In this document: positions 32,801 to 41,120 of the stretch, piece by piece
Layout of the letters: every line of letters starts with the position of its first letter
Position numbering within the stretch: position 1 is the stretch's first letter
Virus record (IMG/VR): IMGVR_UViG_3300031576_000044
Location: 1-61,019 of that record
DNA length: 61,019 nt
Source: a virus
Direction: 5' to 3' (one strand)
Program-made: the position numbers and the translations under genes
The notes under the pieces: model-generated
The model's input: the letters and a program-made list of their open reading frames with translations, nothing else
Databases searched by the model: none
Told to the model about the DNA's origin: nothing

Positions 32801-33612
32801 GGCGCCTCGCTCTGCTCCTCATGCTCCTGCTGCCGCGCGTCGCGGTGGGAGCGATCGCGGTCAGCGAGCCCACAGCCGACATCAACTCGACGGCAAACGC
32901 CACGTCCTACGCGATGGCGGCCTTCACCCCGGCGGCGAACTCGTTCCTGGTGGTGATGGTGTGCGCCTCCGCCACGCTGGCCGCGGATACCACGATGAGC
33001 GGCGGTAGCCTGACATGGACGCTCCGGCAGCAGCAGGGCTGGGACACCACATCGAGCGCCTACCTCTACACCGCTCCGGTAGGAGGATCGCCAGCGTCCA
33101 CGACTATTACCTTCTCGTGCGCCTCGGACGCTGCGACCGGCGCGAATATGATCGCGTACGAGTTCACCGGCAGAGACCCCACCACGCCGATCGTGCAGTC
33201 GGCGAAGAACGGCGGCACCTCCGCGAACCCGACGATCACCTTCGCGTCGGCGCTGAATACGAACAACGGGTACGCGTTCGCGGTCTGCGAGTTCCTCAAC
33301 CCGCCGGCTGGTACGCCTCCGACGAGCTGGACCGAAATCGCCGATGCCGGGCACGGCACCCCGACGGCGGGAGCTGCGGGGGCCTACCGCGCAGGAGGCG
33401 AGACGGGCACGACGTACACCTACACGGTCGCGAGCGCCGTCTGGGCCTCTCTCGGCATCGAGATCGCCGTTGAGCCGCCGAGCGTGGGCCAGCCGACGAT
33501 GCGCCGGTGGGAGCAGGTGCCCGGCATGCCGAGCGGCCGAGGCCGCGGCGGGATCACCAGGTACCGAGACGAGCTCCCATGCCTCGGGCAGGGATGCGAG
33601 GTAGAACCATGA
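32797..33612 (+). CDS. Secreted beta-rich tail-region protein, 271 aa
   Basis: GTG overlaps the PhoD stop (GTGA). MRRLALLLMLLLPRVAVGA is a clear Sec signal peptide. The rest is a Ser/Thr/Ala-rich beta domain (TSSAYLYTAPVGGSPASTT, ANMIAYEFTGRDPTTPIV) of the type found in adhesin-like proteins, then a Gly/Arg-rich tail. Placement among tail genes suggests a fibre or surface protein. The signal peptide is unusual for a virion protein. Confidence 0.65.
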   Translation: MRRLALLLMLLLPRVAVGAIAVSEPTADINSTANATSYAMAAFTPAANSFLVVMVCASATLAADTTMSGGSLTWTLRQQQGWDTTSSAYLYTAPVGGSPASTTITFSCASDAATGANMIAYEFTGRDPTTPIVQSAKNGGTSANPTITFASALNTNNGYAFAVCEFLNPPAGTPPTSWTEIADAGHGTPTAGAAGAYRAGGETGTTYTYTVASAVWASLGIEIAVEPPSVGQPTMRRWEQVPGMPSGRGRGGITRYRDELPCLGQGCEVEP

Positions 33613-35690
33613 GACGGCGAGCGCTCCTTCCTCCTGCGCGACCCGGGCACGCCACCGCGTCAACCGCGTCCGGGGTCAGCTCCCGGCGCCCGATTTCTAC
33701 CTCCGCGGTGGCGCGCTTCCTTTTCCTCGCGCTCTTCCTCTTTGCGCCGAGCGGCGTCGAGGCGGCGGCCAGCGACGCGAGGCCGGTTCCAATCAAGAAT
33801 GCGGCGTTCCGGATCACGCTGCCGATCCTGGATGCGGATGGCGATCTCGTGACGGGGGCCGCGACGCCTGACTCCGAGTGCTCCTGTGATGGCGGGACGT
33901 TCGCAGATTGCACCAACGAAATAACGGAGGTCGCCACCGCCTCCGGTGTGTACACCATCGACCTCACGGCTGGGGAGATGAACTGCGACACAACCGCCGT
34001 GATCGTGAAGACGGCGACGGCCGGCGCGAAGACGACGCCGATCGTGCTCTACCCGGCAACCTCAACCGGCGAGGAGATCCCGGTGGACACACGGGCTGTG
34101 GCCGGCACAGCGCAAACAGCGCGGGACCTCGGCGCGAGCGTGTTGTTGTCGGACGGGACGGGCGCTGGCCAGATCGACCTCAACGCTGGCGCGGTGGTCA
34201 GCGTCACGACGGCGACCACCTGCAGCACGGCGACGACGTGCACGAACGTGACGAACGTCTCCAGCGGCGGCATCACGGAGGCGTCGATCGCCGACGGGGC
34301 GATCAACCGCGCGACCTTCGCCGCGGACACAGGCCTCCAGACCGCCCGGAGCAACACCGCCCAGGCGGGCGCCGCGACCTCGATCACCCTGGACGCCGGG
34401 GCCAGCGCGACCACGGACTTCTACGCCCCGAGCATCGTCTACCTGACCGGCGGCACGGGGGCTGGCCAGGGATCCCGCATCGGGACGGCCTACAACGGCA
34501 CCAGCAAGGTGCTCACGGTGACGCCGGCGTGGGCGACGAACCCGGACGCGACCAGCACGTTCGCCGTCCTTCCGATCGGCGCGGCGACGCTGGAGGCGTG
34601 GCTGCGCGCCGTGCCGAATGCCCTCATTGCCGCCCGCGTGGACGCGAACGCGCAGGCGATGGGGGTCGACGTGGTTGGCCCCAGCCAGATCGCCGCGGGG
34701 GCCATCACCAGCAGCGAGGCGCCGAACCTGGACGCGGCGATGACCACCAGGATGGCGACGTACACCCAGCCGGCCGGCTTCCTGGCGGCGACCTTCCCGA
34801 GCGGCACCGTCGCCAGCACGACCAACATCACCGCCGGGACGATCACCACCTGCTCGGCGCTTACCACGAACAACGACAAGACCGGCTACGCGCTCACCGA
34901 GGCCGACAAGGACGCCATCCAGTGGCTCCGCACGGGCACGGCTGACTCTGGCACCAGCTCCACCTTCGTCGATGCTGCCTTGACGGAGGCGGACACCGAC
35001 TACTTCCACGACATCGCGGTGTGCTTCACGAGCGGCAACATCCTCGACCAGTGCGCGCTGGTGACTGGCTTCACCCCGGCGAGCGACACCGTGGCCTTCG
35101 CGCCGCCGGTCACCCAGGCGGTCGGCACCCACACGTACGGCTTCGCGGCAGCCTCGGCGGTGAACGTGGAGCGGTGGCGCCAGGCGCAGCCGCTGGCGCT
35201 CGCCTCCGGGCGCCCACAGGTTGAGGTGGACGCCTACGACGCGGCCGTGGACACGTTCACCAGGATCGGCGCCCCGGCTGGCGCCTCGATTGCCGCGGAC
35301 CTCGCCGCCATCCAGGGCGATACCAACCTCTACGACGCCGACGCCGAGCACTGCACCGCGGTCTGGGGATGCGACGCGACGTCGCAGCAGACCCAGGGCA
35401 GCTTCGGCGGGACGCTCGGGGACCAAGCGGCGGACACCGACGACGTGTGGGCGCTCTCGAACAGCTTCATGGGCGACACCTTCGCCGAGCCAGGCCAGGG
35501 GACACCGGCCGCGACCGCGACGCTGGCGACCAAGATCAACTGGTTGTACGTCGCGTGGAGGAACAAGAAGACCCAGACATCCACGCTCTTCAAGCTGTTC
35601 GCCGATGACACCACGACCGTGGTCACCAAGGCCACGGTCAGCGACGACGCGACCACCACGACCGTGAACGAGCAGGAGACCGGGCCATGA
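33609..35690 (+). CDS. Signal-peptide-bearing tail fibre-like protein, 693 aa
   Basis: ATG overlaps the previous stop (ATGA). After a basic N-terminus there is a hydrophobic segment (ARFLFLALFLFAPSGVEA) that looks like a signal peptide. The next 100 residues (PIKNAAFRITLPILDADGD, ASGVYTIDLTAGEMNCD) match the N-terminal fibre domain common in long-tailed phages. A long Thr/Ala-rich region with heptad-like helices follows, plus segments shared with phage fibres (GTGAGQGSRIGTAYNG, RAVPNALIAARVDA). It probably forms part of the receptor-binding fibre, but the export signal is odd. Confidence 0.65.
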   Translation: MRRRALLPPARPGHATASTASGVSSRRPISTSAVARFLFLALFLFAPSGVEAAASDARPVPIKNAAFRITLPILDADGDLVTGAATPDSECSCDGGTFADCTNEITEVATASGVYTIDLTAGEMNCDTTAVIVKTATAGAKTTPIVLYPATSTGEEIPVDTRAVAGTAQTARDLGASVLLSDGTGAGQIDLNAGAVVSVTTATTCSTATTCTNVTNVSSGGITEASIADGAINRATFAADTGLQTARSNTAQAGAATSITLDAGASATTDFYAPSIVYLTGGTGAGQGSRIGTAYNGTSKVLTVTPAWATNPDATSTFAVLPIGAATLEAWLRAVPNALIAARVDANAQAMGVDVVGPSQIAAGAITSSEAPNLDAAMTTRMATYTQPAGFLAATFPSGTVASTTNITAGTITTCSALTTNNDKTGYALTEADKDAIQWLRTGTADSGTSSTFVDAALTEADTDYFHDIAVCFTSGNILDQCALVTGFTPASDTVAFAPPVTQAVGTHTYGFAAASAVNVERWRQAQPLALASGRPQVEVDAYDAAVDTFTRIGAPAGASIAADLAAIQGDTNLYDADAEHCTAVWGCDATSQQTQGSFGGTLGDQAADTDDVWALSNSFMGDTFAEPGQGTPAATATLATKINWLYVAWRNKKTQTSTLFKLFADDTTTVVTKATVSDDATTTTVNEQETGP

Positions 35691-35959
35691 GGCGCCTTCT
35701 CGTGTTCCTCTTCGTCGCTGGCCTGGCCTCGCCCGCTGGCGCCGACCTCGATACGAAGCAGAAGCGCGGCTCGGTCGTGAGCATGGGTCAGCCCGGCCGG
35801 CCCTGGCTCGCCGAGCCGGACGGGACGCTCGCGAGCACCGACCGCATGTCGCTCATGACCTACGCCGCTGCCGTTGCGCCGGCGGCGCCTGGAGGCGTGA
35901 CGGTACCGCCGAAGGTCTACTACTACGAGCAGCTGCGAGCGCAGGAGGGGCAGCCGTGA
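35687..35959 (+). CDS. Small secreted tail-associated protein, 90 aa
   Basis: ATG overlaps the fibre stop (ATGA). MRRLLVFLFVAGLASPAGA is a Sec signal peptide. DTKQKRGSVVSMGQPGRPWL followed by DGTLASTDR is typical of small proteins encoded next to phage fibre genes, which normally start at this point without a signal. Function unknown. Confidence 0.6.
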   Translation: MRRLLVFLFVAGLASPAGADLDTKQKRGSVVSMGQPGRPWLAEPDGTLASTDRMSLMTYAAAVAPAAPGGVTVPPKVYYYEQLRAQEGQP

Positions 35960-36150
35960 AGATCGTCTGGCGAAACTGCCCGGATTGCGGCGTCCGGCTG
36001 ATGCACTACGGCTACTCGATGCACCGGCAGACGTGCCTGACCGCATCGCCTGGCTCTCGCGTCTTCTACGCGCGTAACCGCCGCTGGCCTATCACGGTCG
36101 CCGAGTTCCACGAGGCCAGGAGGCTCAACACGCGGAGGCGCAAGCGATGA
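35956..36150 (+). CDS. Small zinc-finger-like protein, 64 aa
   Basis: GTG overlaps the previous stop (GTGA) and the next ATG overlaps its stop. Contains NCPDCGVRLMHYGYSMHRQTC, a C-x2-C...H-x3-C arrangement typical of one C2HC zinc finger, then a basic C-terminus (RRLNTRRRKR). Probably a cytoplasmic nucleic-acid-binding protein, the only non-secreted one in this stretch. Confidence 0.6.
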   Translation: MKIVWRNCPDCGVRLMHYGYSMHRQTCLTASPGSRVFYARNRRWPITVAEFHEARRLNTRRRKR

Positions 36151-38132
36151 GGAAGCTCCTTGCGGTCGGCCTGTCGCTGGCTCTGGCGGCGCCCGCTGGA
36201 CCAGCGTGCGTCCTGAAGCAGAGCACGGCGAAGACCATCCGCGTCGGTCCCTTCGTGGACAAGACGGACGGCGTGACCGAGGAGGTCGGCCTCGCCACCA
36301 CGGGCACCGAGCTGTCGAAGGACGGCGGCGCCTATGCGGCCGGTCCGACGCTCGGGACGCACGACGCCGAGGGCTGGTACCCGCTGGCCCTGACCAGCGG
36401 CAACACGGACACGCTCGGGGAGCTGCTGATCAAGGTCCACGACGTCGCCACGCACCTGCCTCTGTGGCGGAGCTGCACCGTGCTGACGGCCAACGTCTTC
36501 GACTCGCTCTACGGCACCGGCGATGTGCTCGACGTGAGCACCATCCAGTTCAACGGGAGCGCCGTGATCCAGTCCGGCGGCCGGCCGGAGGTGAACACGA
36601 CGCACTGGGCTGGCGGCGCGACGGCCACCGACGACGTGGCTCTCGCGACGGCGCCGACCAACTTCGCCCTGTTCGAGGTCAACGCCTCCGGGCAGGTAGA
36701 CGTCTACCAGATCGAGAACGTGGACGCCACGAACCAGATCAACTCCGAGGTGGACGTCGCCCTCGACACGGCCATCCCGACCACGCCGACGACAGACTCC
36801 ATCAACGAGCGAGTCAAGACCCTCGACGACAACTACACGGCCGCGCGCGCGCCCAAGCTCGACAACGCCGACGTGGCGACGTCGACCAGGGCCACGCCGG
36901 CCCAGGTCGGCACCGAGCTCGACAACCGGCGGCTGGACGAGCTGGCCTCCGCCGACTCGGATCTAGACGGCGCGCAGCCCCCTGCGGTGGGCAGCTACTT
37001 CTTCGAGCTCATGTCGAAGTCGACCGGGAGCTTCACCTTCGACCAGACCACGGAGTCGACCGAAGCGCTGCGGGACCAGCTCTCCACCTACGCCGGCGGC
37101 GACACCGCGGGCACCACCACCCTGCTCTCGAGGATCCCCGGCGTCGTCCAGCCGCAGACGGGCGACTCCTACGCGCGCCTGGGGGTGCCCACGGGCGCGT
37201 CGACTGCGGCTGACATCGCGGCGGTGAAGACCGACACCGGCAACCTGGTGACCCGCATCCCCGATGGCGACCTCGACATCATGTCCAACCGCTGGCTCTC
37301 CATGATCCAGCTCGACGGCGCCGACTACGAGTACAAGCCGAGCGCCCTCGAGGAGGCACCGGGCGCGAGCGACCCGACGGTGCTGCAGAGCACGGTCATC
37401 GCGACCCTGGGGAGCCAGACCAGCCTCACCCTGACGGCCGGGTCGGGGGACGACAACGCCTACAACGAGGCGATCGCCATCTTCGTCGACGCCTCAACCC
37501 CGACCCAGAAGGCGGCCGTGGCGGTGCTCGACTACACGGGCTCGACCAAGACGGTCACCTTGGCCGAGGCGCCGGCGTTCACGATCGCGGCCGGGGACAC
37601 CATCCACCTAGTCGCGACCGGCCAGCCGTGGGACGTCGCCATGGCGGACCACCTGCTCGCGAACTCAACCGGGTCGAAGCTGAACTCGGCCGCGGCCGCA
37701 GGCGACCCTCTTTCCGCCAGCTGTCCAGGCGCGTACACCGGCAACCAGGTCGGCGCGCTCATCTGCTCCAAGCTGCCGCAGATCGGCTCGCTCGAGGTGA
37801 GCTGGACCGGTCCGTACACCGAGACCGGGGAGGTCGTCGTCACCAAGGGCGACGACACTACTCTCGACTGGGTGAACTCGACCGGGAACTGGGACACGCT
37901 GACCGGCGCCAGCATCACGCTCTACGTCTACCGCGGCCAAGTCCTGGTCCTGCAGAAGACCGGGAGCATCATCTTGCCGACGGGCGCACCAAAGCAGGTG
38001 CGGGTGACCCTGACCAACACCGAGACTGCGAGCTTCACCCCCGACAAGCACGACTACGTGGTAAAGGCCACGTGGACGGGTCCCGTCATCAAGACCCTCG
38101 CCCGAGGCGACTGGCAAGTGATCTGGCCATGA
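36147..38132 (+). CDS. Signal-peptide-bearing fibre-like protein, 661 aa
   Basis: MRKLLAVGLSLALAAPAGPA is a Sec signal peptide with a Cys shortly after (possible lipobox variant). The following domain (TIRVGPFVDKTDGVTEEVGL, KDGGAYAAGPTLGTHDAEGWY, ANVFDSLYGTGDVLDV) is a well-known phage fibre N-terminal fold. It later has repetitive Thr/Asp segments and a C-terminal 180-residue beta domain. It and the gene at 33609 look like paralogous fibre arms. Confidence 0.65.
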   Translation: MRKLLAVGLSLALAAPAGPACVLKQSTAKTIRVGPFVDKTDGVTEEVGLATTGTELSKDGGAYAAGPTLGTHDAEGWYPLALTSGNTDTLGELLIKVHDVATHLPLWRSCTVLTANVFDSLYGTGDVLDVSTIQFNGSAVIQSGGRPEVNTTHWAGGATATDDVALATAPTNFALFEVNASGQVDVYQIENVDATNQINSEVDVALDTAIPTTPTTDSINERVKTLDDNYTAARAPKLDNADVATSTRATPAQVGTELDNRRLDELASADSDLDGAQPPAVGSYFFELMSKSTGSFTFDQTTESTEALRDQLSTYAGGDTAGTTTLLSRIPGVVQPQTGDSYARLGVPTGASTAADIAAVKTDTGNLVTRIPDGDLDIMSNRWLSMIQLDGADYEYKPSALEEAPGASDPTVLQSTVIATLGSQTSLTLTAGSGDDNAYNEAIAIFVDASTPTQKAAVAVLDYTGSTKTVTLAEAPAFTIAAGDTIHLVATGQPWDVAMADHLLANSTGSKLNSAAAAGDPLSASCPGAYTGNQVGALICSKLPQIGSLEVSWTGPYTETGEVVVTKGDDTTLDWVNSTGNWDTLTGASITLYVYRGQVLVLQKTGSIILPTGAPKQVRVTLTNTETASFTPDKHDYVVKATWTGPVIKTLARGDWQVIWP

Positions 38133-38323
38133 CCGAGACGACCCGTCCCCTCGAGGTCGCCCGCGCGGACGCGGTGGTCGAGGCGCGCTCGCTCGAGCGC
38201 GAGAGCCGGGGTCATCACGTCTCCGAGGTCGACCGCCTGATGTGGCGGATCGAGGAGGTGTGGCTGGGCATGCGGGGCCGGCTCCGGGGGCTCGTCGACG
38301 ACGCGAAGGCGAGGCGCGGATGA
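38129..38323 (+). CDS. Small hypothetical protein, 64 aa
   Basis: ATG overlaps the previous stop (ATGA). Charged helical product (MTETTRPLEVARADAVVEAR), no membrane segment. It opens the lysis-associated operon; function unknown. Confidence 0.5.
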   Translation: MTETTRPLEVARADAVVEARSLERESRGHHVSEVDRLMWRIEEVWLGMRGRLRGLVDDAKARRG

Positions 38324-38673
38324 CGCCGGCCGAGGTCGCGCTCGGTGCGGCCGGCATCCTGCTCAACACCTTCTTGGCGCTCGTGGCCCTGGTCTACTCG
38401 CGCCGGGACAAGGGCAGCCAGGACCGCGAGGACCTGCGCAAGGCCATCGACGCGGTGGCAAAGGATCTCCATGACCACCAGCTCGCCTACGAGAAGCGGG
38501 TCGGCCGGTTCGTTGAGCGCTCCGAACTCGATCGTTGGGACGACTGTTTCGACGTGCTCACGGCCTCGATCGCCAGGCTCCGCGAGATCCTTGCGGCGCA
38601 ACGCGGACGTGCCGACGAGGTCGCGCACCCTCGGCGTGCACCCAAGGGGGGAGGGGACCTGGATGAACCCTGA
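38320..38673 (+). CDS. Single-TM coiled-coil protein (i-spanin or holin-like), 117 aa
   Basis: ATG overlaps the previous stop (ATGA). One N-terminal membrane segment (VALGAAGILLNTFLALVALVY) is followed by a charged helical domain (DREDLRKAIDAVAKDLHDHQLAYEKRVGRFVE). That topology resembles an inner-membrane spanin or a DUF2730-type phage protein. It precedes a multi-pass protein and an endolysin. Exact role uncertain. Confidence 0.55.
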   Translation: MTPAEVALGAAGILLNTFLALVALVYSRRDKGSQDREDLRKAIDAVAKDLHDHQLAYEKRVGRFVERSELDRWDDCFDVLTASIARLREILAAQRGRADEVAHPRRAPKGGGDLDEP

Positions 38674-38935
38674 GGTCCCCCGCCTGCTCATCGTCGCCAG
38701 CGGTGTCCTCGGCGCGGCCGCCATGGCGACGCTCGCCCTGCTCTGCCGCAACGGTACGGACCCGGCGCGCGCGGCGTTCCGCCGGCTCTTCTGGGTCTGC
38801 TCGCTGTCGTTCCTGCTCAGCGTCGCGCTCCGGCTGTTCGCGTCGACCTGGTACTGGGGCGGCGTGGTCAACCTGTGGCTGCCGGCGCTCGCGGCCGCAG
38901 CGACGGTCCATGCGCTGCGCGGAGGTCGGTCGTGA
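38663..38935 (+). CDS. Three-TM holin candidate, 90 aa
   Basis: ATG 38663 follows GAGGGGAC and overlaps the previous gene by 11 bases. Three hydrophobic segments: LLIVASGVLGAAAMATLALL, LFWVCSLSFLLSVALRLF and VNLWLPALAAAATVHAL, separated by charged loops. Size, topology and position directly before the endolysin fit a holin. No family match asserted. Confidence 0.6.
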   Translation: MNPEVPRLLIVASGVLGAAAMATLALLCRNGTDPARAAFRRLFWVCSLSFLLSVALRLFASTWYWGGVVNLWLPALAAAATVHALRGGRS

Positions 38936-39552
38936 CGGTCGACGAACTGCTTGCCCGCGCGCGCGCCCAGGTCGGGCACAAGGCCCGCAGCCTCCAGGAG
39001 CCGCAGGCTGGAGAGCGTGCGATCTACCAGCTCGGCGCCGGCGCTCTCGACCCCAGCGCCCCACACCCCTGGGGCGAGGGCGAGGACGGCGCCTGCGACT
39101 GCTCGGCGTTCTCCTGCTGGTGCTTGGGCGTCTCGAAGCTGCAGCGCGGCTTCCGCTGGCTCGTACAGCTCAACGGCGGGTGGCTCAACACCGACGGGAT
39201 CTGGACGGACGCGCAGCACGAGAGCGGGTTCTTCGAACGGCTCGAGCGGCCGCTCGTCGGCTGCGCGCTCGTCTACCCGAGCGCCAAGGTCGCGAAGCTC
39301 CCCGGCACCCCACCGATCGGACACGTCGGGATCGTGACCGCGCTCGACGCCCAGGGCCGCGCTGCAAAGGTCATCCACTGCAGCTCGGGCAACTATCGCA
39401 AGACCGGGGACGCCATTCAGGAGACCGACGCCACCGTGTTCAGCCGGGTTGGAGCCACGCTCGCCGCCTGGTGCGCCACCGTCGAGCGTCCCGAGCAGGC
39501 CCGACCCAAGAAGGAGGCTCCATGCAGACCTATCTCCGCGCCCTTGTCCTGA
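38932..39552 (+). CDS. NlpC/P60-like endolysin, 206 aa
   Basis: GTG overlaps the previous stop (GTGA). The catalytic Cys lies in DCSAF (about residue 55), the His in IGHVGIV (about 131), and a third polar residue near VIHCSSG (about 149), in the C-H-H order of NlpC/P60 cysteine peptidases. No signal peptide, so release would need the adjacent holin. It should cut peptidoglycan stem peptides. Its 3' end overlaps the next lipoprotein gene by 31 bases. Confidence 0.75.
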   Translation: MTVDELLARARAQVGHKARSLQEPQAGERAIYQLGAGALDPSAPHPWGEGEDGACDCSAFSCWCLGVSKLQRGFRWLVQLNGGWLNTDGIWTDAQHESGFFERLERPLVGCALVYPSAKVAKLPGTPPIGHVGIVTALDAQGRAAKVIHCSSGNYRKTGDAIQETDATVFSRVGATLAAWCATVERPEQARPKKEAPCRPISAPLS

Positions 39553-39833
39553 TCCTGGCCGCCGCGCTCGCCGGCTGCAGCGACGAGTCGCCGACCGGAC
39601 CCTTCCCAACCCCGACACCCGCCCCGGGCTGCCCGTTCACTCTCGAGGCCGTGCCCATAGCCGGCGCGGCCGGCTTCTACCACGTCCAGCCCAACCCGGC
39701 CGGGGACTACGTGCTCTTCGTCAACGGCTCGAGCACGTCGCTCGAGTTCGGCGTCATTTTCACCGCGGCGAGCGGAGACGTGATCTCCGGCTGCCGCCCC
39801 TGCGGCTGCACGACCCCCGTCACGCTGCGCTGA
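39522..39833 (+). CDS. Small lipoprotein (possible o-spanin), 103 aa
   Basis: ATG 39522 follows AAGGAGG inside the endolysin gene. The signal MQTYLRALVLILAAALAGC ends in a lipobox (LAGC), followed by a Pro-rich spacer (TGPFPTPTPAPGCPF). Outer-membrane spanins are short, Pro-rich lipoproteins that overlap lysis genes, which fits the position. The later beta-like segment and Cys pairs (RPCGCTT) are less typical. Tentative. Confidence 0.5.
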   Translation: MQTYLRALVLILAAALAGCSDESPTGPFPTPTPAPGCPFTLEAVPIAGAAGFYHVQPNPAGDYVLFVNGSSTSLEFGVIFTAASGDVISGCRPCGCTTPVTLR

Positions 39834-39845
39834 GAGAGGAGGACC

Positions 39846-40133
39846 ATGGTCCGCGCCAAGTTCAGGCTCAACAAGATCGAGACCTCGGAGCACACCAGGT
39901 CGCACCCGACCATCGACGGCAAGTACACGAGCGAGGTCCTCGAACTGCGCACCCTCATCTTCTCGCCCGTCTACAGCAGCGACCCCGAGAGCGAGAACCG
40001 CCACTTCTGGGATGCGACCCCGAGCGGCGAGATCCGGCTCGGCTGCGTGAACCGGGAGGCCTGGGAGAAGTTCCAGCTCGGTCACGAGTACTACCTCGAC
40101 TTCACGCCGGCGCCGGCGATGGCCACCCCATGA
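39846..40133 (+). CDS. Conserved-looking hypothetical protein, 95 aa
   Basis: GAGAGGAGG precedes ATG 39846. The product (MVRAKFRLNKIETSE, PVYSSDPESENRHFWDATPSG, YYLDFTPA) has a beta-barrel-like pattern common in small phage proteins of unknown role. No signal peptide. Confidence 0.55.
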   Translation: MVRAKFRLNKIETSEHTRSHPTIDGKYTSEVLELRTLIFSPVYSSDPESENRHFWDATPSGEIRLGCVNREAWEKFQLGHEYYLDFTPAPAMATP

Positions 40134-40147
40134 AAGGAGAATCCTCA

Positions 40148-40582
40148 ATGAAGTCCCGCCTGCTCCTCACGCTGCTCCTGCCCCTGCTCGTCATCCTCGC
40201 CGCCTGCGACTGCTCCAAGTGGTACGGCAAGTACCGCGCCGGCTACAGCTTCGTCTCGGGCGCGGTCTACGGCGTGCTCGATCCACTTGCCGGCGTCGAC
40301 CCAGGCATCGGAGCCCGCTACAACCCGCTCAAGACGGCGCTCGAGGCCGCGAACAGCCTCATCGACCGGCTCTGCGCGGCCGACCCCGGCGCGAAGGAGC
40401 AGCAGGACCTGGCGGCGGCGATCGCCAACGGGGCCCAGCTCGTGTCCGAGATCGCCAAGGTCTACGGCGACGTCGTGCGGCCGCGCGACCTCGAGGAGGC
40501 CAGGGCCTGGAAGGAGACGGTCGCCGAGATGGAGGGTCTGCAGGCGGAGATCCAGCAGGCGGCCGAGCGAGGCACCAGGTAG
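40148..40582 (+). CDS. Lipoprotein with helical body, 144 aa
   Basis: AAAGGAG is 7 bases upstream of ATG 40148. MKSRLLLTLLLPLLVILAAC is a lipoprotein signal ending in AAC. The mature part starts DCSKWYGKYRAG and is mostly helical (LEAANSLIDRLCAAD, ETVAEMEGLQAEIQQAAERG). Could act in lysis or in modifying the host envelope; unknown. Confidence 0.6.
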   Translation: MKSRLLLTLLLPLLVILAACDCSKWYGKYRAGYSFVSGAVYGVLDPLAGVDPGIGARYNPLKTALEAANSLIDRLCAADPGAKEQQDLAAAIANGAQLVSEIAKVYGDVVRPRDLEEARAWKETVAEMEGLQAEIQQAAERGTR

Positions 40583-40586
40583 CTCC

Positions 40587-41120
40587 ATGCTGTCGAAGCG
40601 CCCGCGCTCCTGGACCGCCGGCGAGCTCGCCGACCAGGTCGAGGTCCGCGTCGCCGGCGAACGCCGGAAGGTGCCCCGCCGTCTGCTCGACCTGATGGCC
40701 GGGCCACGGCCGCCAGTGGACTGCGAGTCCAACGGCTGCGGGCCGAAGCTCTCGGCGGTGCCGTGCCTGGGGCGCCTCGTCTCCTGGCTCGTGCCCGACG
40801 TGCTTCACGGCTGGCCGATCTGGATCGGATGCCACTGGCACGACTACCACTACGGGCCACACCGCCCGCTCGGAGGAACCTGGGCCTCGCGGCGGCAGGC
40901 CGACTTCCTGCTCGCCCGCAACATCCTGACCGTGATCGCTGAGGCCGGCGTCTGCAGCTGGCCGCGCGCCGCTACGGTGGCCGGGCTCTACTGGCTGGGC
41001 GTCCGCCTCGGCGGGTGGTGCGCGTTCAGCTACGGACCCGGAGAGGCCCCGCGCTCCGCCCTCGAGCGCGTCCGGGAGCGGACCGGGCTTTTCCGTCGCG
41101 CAGTGGGGAGCGTGACCTGA
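40587..41120 (+). CDS. DUF1353-like hypothetical protein, 177 aa
   Basis: ATG 40587 follows the lipoprotein by 4 bases. GWPIWIGCHWHDYHYG and SRRQADFLLARNIL resemble the His/Asp-rich core of DUF1353 phage proteins (HDYLY...R-ADR). The C-terminus is hydrophobic. It overlaps the caspase-like gene by 1 base (TGATG). Role not established. Confidence 0.5.
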   Translation: MLSKRPRSWTAGELADQVEVRVAGERRKVPRRLLDLMAGPRPPVDCESNGCGPKLSAVPCLGRLVSWLVPDVLHGWPIWIGCHWHDYHYGPHRPLGGTWASRRQADFLLARNILTVIAEAGVCSWPRAATVAGLYWLGVRLGGWCAFSYGPGEAPRSALERVRERTGLFRRAVGSVT

